Position numbers and translations under genes: made by a program
Virus record (IMG/VR): IMGVR_UViG_3300028800_000001
Coordinates: 124,001 to 188,000 of that record
Source: a virus
DNA: 64,000 nt
Reading direction: 5' to 3' (one strand)
The notes under the pieces: generated by a model
The model's database searches: none
What the model was told of the DNA's origin: nothing
Seen by the model: only the letters and a program-made list of their open reading frames with translations
Shown here: positions 58,514 to 64,000 of the stretch, piece after piece
Layout: each line of letters begins with the position of its first letter
Numbering within the stretch: the stretch's first letter is position 1

Positions 58514-59857
58514 TTAATCAAGCGCGCCGCTACGTGCCCACCGTTGCCAGCTTGCCTCTTTCTTACGCAGCGAAAGCCAGATGGATTGTATCAGCGCATA
58601 TATTTCTACAAACGTACACAGATAAAAAAGTAACCAGCCAATAGGAGCAAGAAGAAGATAACTCCCCTGCTCTCGACTTTCCCACCATTGAATCGCAAAC
58701 ATCAACGCAACGACAATGATCCCTGAGAAAAACGCTGACATATCCCCCGTCAGAAACGAGAAGATGTAGAGCACCAGAATAAAGATCGGCTCAAAGCCAA
58801 GTTGCACATCCCCAAAGATCGCAAGCGGAAGTACCAGCCACGTCAAAAGTTTATTATGCTGCGGTTTGAGCGAGAAGAAGAGCCTCCTGTGTTCCCAAAA
58901 AGTTTGAAACCTTCCACGCTTCCACCGAAGTCGTTGTTTCATCAGACCATAGAGCGTTGATGCCCCTTCTGTATAGACGATAGCATCAGGGCAATACACA
59001 ATGCGCATTCCTGCTTCCTGTATCCTGACTGAAAGCTCAATATCCTCAGTGATATTTTTGGTACTGTAGCCACCAAGCTGCTGAAAGACTTCTTTGCGAA
59101 ATGCGCCTGCTGCACCACCAATAATATAAATGGTATTAAGTAGGCTGTCGGCGCGTTTAAAGTAAAATGAAAGCAAAAACTCCAGCTCTTGCACCGTTCC
59201 AACAAGCGTCTTCGCATTGCCAATCTTCACATTGCCCACTGCTGCCATCACGGCAGGATTACGAAACGCGTTGACATACGCCTCAACTGCGTATTCGTGG
59301 ACATGACAATCCGCATCTATCGAAAGCAGAAGATCGCCTTTTGCCAACTTGAGTGCGGTATTGAGTGCGGCCCCTTTGCCACCATTTTCCTGATACCAGT
59401 ACACCAGTTTGATTGCTTCATGCACACCATCAAGCTCACGCTCGTACTTTTCAATGAAACGACGAATGAGTCGATCCGAGCCATCCGTTGAGCCGTCATT
59501 GACAATAATAATCTCCATATGTTTGTAGGTACTCTTGAGGAGGGATTTCACGGTATGCAAAATCCCTACCTCTTCATTCCAGGCCGGTATCAGTACCGAG
59601 ACATAAGGATGATATTGCTGGACAAAGTGATCAACAAGCACTTGCTCACGTTTTCCCATAACATGAAACCAGGGAGAGATAAACATGTATAGCGTGTACT
59701 TTGTCAGTAACACCGTTGCAAAGAATACAATGAGTGCACGCACAAGGATAAACCAGATCGATGTGATCGTATGTGCATGCAGCAGAAAGGACGACGCCGC
59801 AAGAAAGAGCGTCACGATATAGAGTGCTGTATAGACAGCGATTTTTGCACCACGCAT
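58514..59857 (-). CDS. Membrane GT2 glycosyltransferase (PgaC/NodC-like)
   Basis: 447 residues. N-terminal TM helices are followed by the GT2 core: VSVLIPAWNEEVGILHT, IIIVNDGSTDGSDRL, LLLSIDADCHVHEYA (DxD), IIGGAAGAFRK, NITEDIELSVRIQEAG (TED) and QRLRWKRGRFQTF (QxxRW). Several C-terminal TM helices complete the typical processive synthase layout for beta-linked polysaccharide. The start overlaps the stop of the next gene (TAATG). It is paired with the GH18 gene. Confidence 0.9.
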   Translation of the reverse strand: MRGAKIAVYTALYIVTLFLAASSFLLHAHTITSIWFILVRALIVFFATVLLTKYTLYMFISPWFHVMGKREQVLVDHFVQQYHPYVSVLIPAWNEEVGILHTVKSLLKSTYKHMEIIIVNDGSTDGSDRLIRRFIEKYERELDGVHEAIKLVYWYQENGGKGAALNTALKLAKGDLLLSIDADCHVHEYAVEAYVNAFRNPAVMAAVGNVKIGNAKTLVGTVQELEFLLSFYFKRADSLLNTIYIIGGAAGAFRKEVFQQLGGYSTKNITEDIELSVRIQEAGMRIVYCPDAIVYTEGASTLYGLMKQRLRWKRGRFQTFWEHRRLFFSLKPQHNKLLTWLVLPLAIFGDVQLGFEPIFILVLYIFSFLTGDMSAFFSGIIVVALMFAIQWWESREQGSYLLLAPIGWLLFYLCTFVEIYALIQSIWLSLRKKEASWQRWARSGALD

Positions 59858-60246
59858 TAGTCTTTTTTGAAAGTCTTTCGTAGCGCCACCAAGTATGCAG
59901 TCGTATCAGAAGACACTTCCTGCTTCTTTGGACGCATCGTAGAAAACAGTTCCACCGTTTGTTCTTTGGTCGTTTTATTGCGCGCAAGGGCAGAGGCAAA
60001 GTTACTCCAGAGAATAAAGAGTGCCACAAAGGCCACAATGCGATAAATCGGCCAGGGCGCAAGATAGAAGTAGACCAATGATCCTACCTCTCCTGCGGCC
60101 ACAAGGTACAGCGCCTCCAAGCCAATCACAAAGGCAAGATTGCGCTTTGGTACTTTCTTTGGTGGAGGTTCTTCAAGAACGGGTGGACTTTTCATCGGCT
60201 TCATCGGAAGCGTCAGCCTGGGCGGAATAATATAGCCACTATTCAT
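59857..60246 (-). CDS. Two-TM protein between GH18 and GT2 genes
   Basis: 129 residues. A Pro/Lys-rich cytoplasmic N-terminus (PPVLEEPPPKKVPKR) is followed by two TM helices (LAFVIGLEALYLVAAGEVG and IYRIVAFVALFILWSNFA) and a basic tail. It overlaps GH18 by 8 bases and is coupled to the GT2, so it is probably an accessory subunit of the synthase. No family is recognised. Confidence 0.65.
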   Translation of the reverse strand: MNSGYIIPPRLTLPMKPMKSPPVLEEPPPKKVPKRNLAFVIGLEALYLVAAGEVGSLVYFYLAPWPIYRIVAFVALFILWSNFASALARNKTTKEQTVELFSTMRPKKQEVSSDTTAYLVALRKTFKKD

Positions 60247-61348
60247 TGAGCGCTCCGTTTGAAAACTTCGCCTGATACCAGGAGTCGAATTGCGGATAGA
60301 CGCTTCGAAAGTCCAACACCGTTTGTGGTACTTCTGCGACAGGCGCGGGTTGTGGCGAAAACCAGAGGTTGCCCCCTAAGTGCCAGACCGAGACATTGCT
60401 AATTCCTTCTTGCATTACAAGTTGCAATTTGGTATCGAGCGTCTGCATATCACTGTAGTCATAGGCAATACCATTACTTGTCCACATCATTTCCGCAGAA
60501 GACTCATCACGTTTGGCCGTTGCAAAACCAGGAAAACGTTCCGACTGCTCATAGGTATCTTTGCTCATCTGATAGCTATGTACCCGCCCATGATACCCAT
60601 AGCTCGGAATGCCAATCACGATTTTCTCTACTGGCAGTTTTGCTTTCATCCACAGACAGATGTTTTTGAGCCACGCAAGCGGTTGCACTGGTGTCCCTGC
60701 ACCATTATCATATTGATTATCGTAGGCCATCACCACCAGATAGTCCACCGGAAGGGTGGCAAAGTCTTCATAGCGCCACTGATAATAGCCCTGCTCTGTC
60801 TCATTGCTAATCGCTGGCCCATCAAGCATCAACGCAGCCCCGCTTTGATGCAGAGCGGCCCCAATCTCACCCATTACTATTTTATATGCCTGATAATATT
60901 CAGCAGACCAGGAACTAAAATCTTCAATATCAAATTCTACGCCTGTGAAACCTGTCGTTTGCAAAAAGTTGGTGAGCGTCGTAATGCAGGCGCTTGAGGC
61001 TGCGGTATCTTGCGCAAGCACCATAATTCCTGCAATCGTGCCAGAAATAGTCGCAAACTGTTGTGTGCTATGCGCCTTGAGTGTTGCGACATTTTGCGCA
61101 CTATAGCCATTGCACTCAGCATCCGTAATTTCAGAGAGTACCCCGTTGTCGTGAAGTGTGAAATATTCAGGTTTGACAACCTGAATGCTGCGTCCATCAG
61201 CAATTTCGGAAGGTGCGGCGCAAGCAGGTGGGCCAGGATAAATCCAGCCTCCTAGTGTGAGCGACGAAGTCATACGATGTTCTTCTCCTTGTACAAACAA
61301 TAAAATTCCAACAAAAATCAACATTAAAAAGAAAATTCGTTTTTTCAT
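60239..61348 (-). CDS. GH18-family (YaaH-type) glycoside hydrolase
   Basis: 369 residues from ATG 61348. A signal anchor (MKKRIFFLMLIFVGILLFVQ) precedes a GH18 barrel: GGWIYPGPPAC, GVEFDIEDF with catalytic E142 and D140, YLVVMAYDNQYDNG, IGIPSYGYHG and VSVWHLGGN. GH18 members of the YaaH/spore-type class cut N-acetylglucosamine-containing polymers. It is the first gene of the GH18-TM-GT2 set. It may act as a polymer hydrolase in glycan secretion or as a phage wall-degrading enzyme; the neighbours favour glycan synthesis. Confidence 0.85.
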   Translation of the reverse strand: MKKRIFFLMLIFVGILLFVQGEEHRMTSSLTLGGWIYPGPPACAAPSEIADGRSIQVVKPEYFTLHDNGVLSEITDAECNGYSAQNVATLKAHSTQQFATISGTIAGIMVLAQDTAASSACITTLTNFLQTTGFTGVEFDIEDFSSWSAEYYQAYKIVMGEIGAALHQSGAALMLDGPAISNETEQGYYQWRYEDFATLPVDYLVVMAYDNQYDNGAGTPVQPLAWLKNICLWMKAKLPVEKIVIGIPSYGYHGRVHSYQMSKDTYEQSERFPGFATAKRDESSAEMMWTSNGIAYDYSDMQTLDTKLQLVMQEGISNVSVWHLGGNLWFSPQPAPVAEVPQTVLDFRSVYPQFDSWYQAKFSNGALNE

Positions 61349-61503
61349 AGAGAACACAATGAGGCGAGTGCGCGACTGTCAGTGGTTCATACCCTCTCTA
61401 CGAAAGATACCAAAAAAAAGTGGCTTTGTCGAGAGAAAGTACTAATTGCTTTCATTTTCAGAAGCAATCAGTGTATGATGGGCGCAAAAAAAGAGGAGAG
61501 ACC

Positions 61504-61857
61504 ATGTCAAAGGAGACGCGACAAGCCTGCTATGATGCCCTTAATAGACTGGCGAAATGGCGCACTATTTTTACCGGCTGGCAAGTGGGGCACAAGACAA
61601 AAGATGATGCGGAGAGCGCGGCTATTCGTGACCACCGTGAAGTGACGATGTTACTACGAGTAGAACTGAATGCGATTACACGCTTATTGTTAAAGGAGAA
61701 GATTTTTAGTGAGGAGGATTTTCATGTAGCAATGACGAGCGAAGCCATTCTTTTAGATCAAGATTATGAGCGGCGCTTTCCTGGTATTCGCACCAGCAGC
61801 GCTGGACTCGAATTTGACCAACGCGCTAAAGAGACAATGAAAGATTGGTTACTTTAA
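61504..61857 (+). CDS. Hypothetical protein (117 aa), phage-type
   Basis: 117 residues from ATG 61504 (GAGGAGAGACC upstream; the frame extends further upstream but without a ribosome site). It is helical: MSKETRQACYDALNRLAKWR, FTGWQVGHKTKDDAES, VTMLLRVELNAITRLLLKEK, ILLDQDYERRFPGIRTSS. It is a solitary plus-strand gene facing the minus-strand gene at 61854, with overlapping ends. Unknown function, though the highly patterned sequence looks like a conserved phage gene. Confidence 0.7.
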   Translation: MSKETRQACYDALNRLAKWRTIFTGWQVGHKTKDDAESAAIRDHREVTMLLRVELNAITRLLLKEKIFSEEDFHVAMTSEAILLDQDYERRFPGIRTSSAGLEFDQRAKETMKDWLL

Positions 61858-62360
61858 ACACGTAACGTCTTTTCTATCGTCTCCATCTCGCGACGAAACT
61901 GCCCACGAAGCACGCTATACGCCTTTTTTCTGCGTTCGCTAATTTCTCTGTAGGCAACTGGTTCGTTGAAGGGTGTACCACGCCCAAAGGCATTGAGCTG
62001 GTACACCAGTGTCTCATTGTAGGCACTCACCAATGGCGCGAGATCTAAAAAATAGAGAGGAATTACCGCATAGACTTTATACGCTTCGCCCGTGAGCTCT
62101 TTAATGCGCGTCTCAAGAGTCATTGCGGCTTTGTGCAGCACATCAAACTCCAGATCAAGCACAGCGCGGTTGAGGTGTTCTTCCTCCAGCGCGAGTGTCT
62201 CAATCTTTTGACGCTTTACCAACATGTCTTCACGTAAGTGATCACGACGCTTCTCTTTCCTGGTTGTTGTATGTAAGAACCAGCCAGAGAGAAATGACGA
62301 GAACACAGAAAAGCAGGAGCCAATAAAGACTCCTGCAAGGGTTGCCGTTGTACTATCCAT
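61854..62360 (-). CDS. TM-anchored helical protein (168 aa)
   Basis: 168 residues. One N-terminal TM helix (LAGVFIGSCFSVFSSFLSGWF) is followed by a Lys/Arg/Glu-rich coiled coil (TRKEKRRDHLREDMLVKRQ) and a helical C-terminus ending RREMETIEKTLRV. No family is recognised. It is the first of a leftward run of small membrane proteins. Its stop overlaps the plus-strand gene's end. Confidence 0.65.
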   Translation of the reverse strand: MDSTTATLAGVFIGSCFSVFSSFLSGWFLHTTTRKEKRRDHLREDMLVKRQKIETLALEEEHLNRAVLDLEFDVLHKAAMTLETRIKELTGEAYKVYAVIPLYFLDLAPLVSAYNETLVYQLNAFGRGTPFNEPVAYREISERRKKAYSVLRGQFRREMETIEKTLRV

Positions 62361-62381
62361 TGTTTCTTCCAGAAGTTTTAC

Positions 62382-62564
62382 TTATTTTACCACACCTAGT
62401 ACCCCAAGTATGATATTCGCTATGAATATCCCCAAAATGATACCACAAAAAAAACCTCCAAACGCTCTGCTGCGTATTCCTTCGGTTTTCGAAGGAGTAT
62501 AAAAGAGCCAAATCAAGACAATGAATACGGCCCCAATAGCCGAAGAAAGAATCATTCCAATCAT
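62382..62564 (-). CDS. Two-TM mini-protein (60 aa)
   Basis: 60 residues with two TM helices (MILSSAIGAVFIVLIWLF and GGFFCGIILGIFIANIILG) around a basic loop with SKTEGIRSR. Such hairpins resemble holin-like or superinfection-exclusion proteins, but there is no specific motif. It is downstream of two similar genes on the same strand. Confidence 0.6.
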   Translation of the reverse strand: MIGMILSSAIGAVFIVLIWLFYTPSKTEGIRSRAFGGFFCGIILGIFIANIILGVLGVVK

Positions 62565-62574
62565 GTATTTTCTC

Positions 62575-62793
62575 CTATGGAAGTGGGCACGTGGGAAACT
62601 GTGTGATCAAGATGATCGCATAGCGCGCCAATTCTGCCCCACAAATTGCAGAAACAATCCCCATCAAAAACACAAAGACACCAACGATGATCAAAGAGAT
62701 ATTGTGACGGTTTTCTCGTACAATCTCAAAGCCAGTGACCAGAAGAATAGCCGCGACAAAAAGAGACCACAGAATAGCCAGGAGTTGTAGCAT
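62575..62793 (-). CDS. Two-TM mini-protein (72 aa)
   Basis: 72 residues with two TM helices (LLAILWSLFVAAILLVTGF and ISLIIVGVFVFLMGIVSAI) separated by EIVRENRHN. The C-terminus has one more hydrophobic segment (ELARYAIILITQF). No family is recognised. It belongs to the mini-membrane cluster. Confidence 0.6.
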   Translation of the reverse strand: MLQLLAILWSLFVAAILLVTGFEIVRENRHNISLIIVGVFVFLMGIVSAICGAELARYAIILITQFPTCPLP

Positions 62794-62814
62794 ATTTACC
62801 TCAATCCAACTTTT

Positions 62815-63027
62815 TTAATGTATCGATATCCATAAAAGAGCACTAAACACTGTCGTCGCCAGCCCCGCAATAAAACACACAACTGAAATGCCTTGCAATA
62901 CAGTCTCTTTGTCGGTTGCCGAGCGGTGAAAGAAACAACTGATAAAAAATCCAACGCCAAAAATCATGACGAAAACGCCAATAACAAGAAACGGAAGAAG
63001 CAGTAGCTTGAGAATTATGGGTAACAT
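62815..63027 (-). CDS. Two-TM mini-protein (70 aa)
   Basis: 70 residues from ATG 63027, with AGGAGG four bases upstream; a much longer frame upstream is not coding. Two TM helices (ILKLLLLPFLVIGVFVMIF and GISVVCFIAGLATTVFSAL) flank HRSATDKETV. Same cluster as the neighbouring genes. Confidence 0.65.
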   Translation of the reverse strand: MLPIILKLLLLPFLVIGVFVMIFGVGFFISCFFHRSATDKETVLQGISVVCFIAGLATTVFSALLWISIH

Positions 63028-63085
63028 GATGCCTCCTGAAGAAATAGAAGAGGCCAGCAAAAGCCGACCTGAAACAATAAAAACG

Positions 63086-63265
63086 TTAGTTGTTTTCTGC
63101 TTGTTCGCGTGCTTTGGCGGCTGCGCGCTGTACGCGGCGATACCCGAATACGAAAAGTGCACCGTAATCGCCAATGACGCGACAAGAAATGTTAAAAAGA
63201 ATTTGCTTCCGAGGAGAAAGCGTGTCGTACCACTCGCCAACGGTGGGAATGTTATCGTTTTCCAT
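63086..63265 (-). CDS. Small basic hypothetical protein (59 aa)
   Basis: 59 residues: MENDNIPTVGEWYDTLSPRK, then a hydrophobic-amphipathic middle (QILFNISCRVIGDYGALFVF) and a basic end (GYRRVQRAAAKAREQAE). ATG 63265 to TAA 63086. Found by direct translation; the reading frame shows sensible codon use. Function unknown. Confidence 0.6.
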   Translation of the reverse strand: MENDNIPTVGEWYDTLSPRKQILFNISCRVIGDYGALFVFGYRRVQRAAAKAREQAENN

Positions 63266-63283
63266 AAAAATGGACCTTTCTTC

Positions 63284-63523
63284 TTACGAGAAATGAAGAG
63301 GGGTTTTCGCCATCTCTTCCAATTCTCGTGCGTGCTGCCAGGAGAGCGTGATGCTGTGATCAATGTGGTTCAACTTGTCTTGCGACAATCTGCAACGCAG
63401 GCTCATATCCCATTTGCCGATCATAAAGCGGATACCTTCGCGGTTAGCAGCGTTGATATCTGATTTCACAAACCAATAGTAATACGCGTCCAGATGCTCT
63501 TGCACTTGTTCATTTGTTAACAT
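63284..63523 (-). CDS. Hypothetical protein (79 aa) with own strong promoter
   Basis: 79 residues from ATG 63523 (GAGAAAAGTG upstream). MLTNEQVQEHLDAYYYWFVK is followed by ANREGIRFMIGKWDMSLRCR and HSITLSWQHARELEEMA. No family is recognised. It is the first gene of the leftward mini-operon and is driven by the TTGACT-17-TATACT promoter at 63557-63585. Confidence 0.7.
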   Translation of the reverse strand: MLTNEQVQEHLDAYYYWFVKSDINAANREGIRFMIGKWDMSLRCRLSQDKLNHIDHSITLSWQHARELEEMAKTPLHFS

Positions 63524-63556
63524 CACTTTTCTCGCTTTCTTTTTCTCTATACAGGA

Positions 63557-63585
63557 AGTATAGGGCAGCATAGGAGAGAAGTCAA
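63557..63585 (-). promoter_or_regulatory. Sigma70-type promoter (TTGACT-17-TATACT), third copy
   Basis: On the minus strand, TTGACT (63580-63585) and TATACT (63557-63562) with a 17-base spacer, then TCCTGTATAGAGAAAAAG. The -10 and following leader match the plus-strand promoters at 29295 and 30050. Confidence 0.85.
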
Positions 63586-63604
63586 GACTATTTTCTCTGT
63601 ATTT

Positions 63605-64000
63605 TCAGAAACGATTACTTTTCTTTTTATTGCAGGGACCACACAGGGGTTGTAGATTGGAGAATTCGGTTTTACCGCCTTTACTCCAGGGGAAGATATG
63701 ATCAATTTCGAGTCCGACACCCGCGCCCTCGCCATCAGCACCACAGGCAGCGCAGCGATTATGATAATGCGCAAGCACCTGCAAACGTAGTGGCTCAGGG
63801 ATGCTACGCTTCTGTTCTTGCATACCAAAGAGGCGTCTATTCCAACGCTCCACGACCGCATGGATAAATGCATCAAGCAATTCTGGATCGTGGACAAGAA
63901 AGGTGCCGCCCTTTGCTTTCTTGGTAAAGATTTGTAGTTCACTTCCAAGGATACAGGTGGAAGCAAGGTTGCTCACTTCTATCGCAAAGCTATCCTTTGC
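63605..64000 (-). CDS. HNH endonuclease, 5' end outside window
   Basis: At least 131 residues; the frame is open to the window edge, so the N-terminus may lie beyond 64000 (a GTG at 63976 is an internal alternative). It shows AVVERWNRRLF, then the HNH core: CAACGADGEG, LEIDHIFPWSKGGKTEFSNLQPLC and CNKKKSNRF, with two CxxC pairs for zinc. Such nucleases are found beside phage packaging genes and as restriction-like enzymes. The neighbouring content outside the window would decide which. Confidence 0.85.
   Translation of the reverse strand, partial: AKDSFAIEVSNLASTCILGSELQIFTKKAKGGTFLVHDPELLDAFIHAVVERWNRRLFGMQEQKRSIPEPLRLQVLAHYHNRCAACGADGEGAGVGLEIDHIFPWSKGGKTEFSNLQPLCGPCNKKKSNRF

Noticed and set aside
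61420-61503. N-terminal extension of the plus-strand gene at 61504
   Set aside because: No ribosome site at 61420; GAGGAG before ATG 61504 fits better.
1-64000. tRNA, rRNA, integrase, terminase, portal or reverse transcriptase/DGR elements
   Set aside because: None was recognised on either strand by motif; divergent versions cannot be excluded without searches.

Overview
The window reads as most of the genome of a tailed dsDNA phage, prophage or phage-plasmid with siphovirus-like morphology. It has a tape measure protein, tail tube proteins and an HK97-type capsid, and no recognisable tail sheath. Large terminase, portal, integrase and replicative helicase were not recognised, so part of the element probably lies outside the window. 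The host is inferred, not proven. Zinc-ribbon Ser/Thr kinases, TIR fusions, YccF-type and DUF3761-type proteins and membrane glycosyltransferases together resemble Ktedonobacteria (Chloroflexota). Genes are mostly on the minus strand, tightly packed, with many ATGA or TAATG overlaps and strong Shine-Dalgarno sites.

Layout from left to right. 1-1.7 kb: small hypothetical genes and a PD-(D/E)XK resolvase-like protein. 1.7-7.5 kb: envelope or polysaccharide genes (GtrA-GT2 fusion, a GT2 plus membrane glycosyltransferase fusion, a GH113-like hydrolase). 7.5-19.1 kb: DNA metabolism (RuvC-like nuclease, Cas4-like nuclease, RecA-like recombinase, DNA polymerase III alpha, D12-class adenine methylase, SLOG protein, gp32-like ssDNA-binding candidate, DnaG-like primase). 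19.3-29.1 kb: tail genes (tail-tip protein, tape measure, tail assembly chaperone with a -1 frameshift, two tail tube paralogues). 29.3-32.65 kb: a plus-strand accessory cassette interrupting the late genes (two small proteins, NUDIX hydrolase, zinc-ribbon/Ser-Thr kinase/TIR fusion, metallophosphoesterase). 32.65-41.6 kb: head and connector genes on the minus strand, including a major capsid gene split by a group I intron that encodes a LAGLIDADG endonuclease. 41.7-50.3 kb: receptor-binding fibres and a beta-helix tailspike, with a plus-strand GIY-YIG homing endonuclease. 50.5-55.5 kb: membrane proteins, a methyltransferase, a ParB-like protein and an excisionase-type HTH. 55.6-63.3 kb: secreted, membrane and polysaccharide genes (YccF, DUF3761-like, GT2, GH18) and a run of tiny membrane proteins. 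63.6-64 kb: a truncated HNH endonuclease gene.

The strongest observations are: (1) a group I intron that, once spliced, restores one 394-residue HK97 capsid protein; (2) a kinase-TIR/phosphoesterase/NUDIX cassette placed backwards inside the late operon, with its own matched promoters, which is a candidate anti-phage or superinfection-exclusion system; (3) a programmed -1 frameshift in the tail assembly chaperone; (4) a ribosome-site-sequestering hairpin with a leader peptide before a tail tube gene; (5) a shared promoter type (TTGAC(G/T), 17-bp spacer, TATACTTCCTGTA) used by accessory genes at both ends of the window. All calls come from reading the sequence; no database searches were run.
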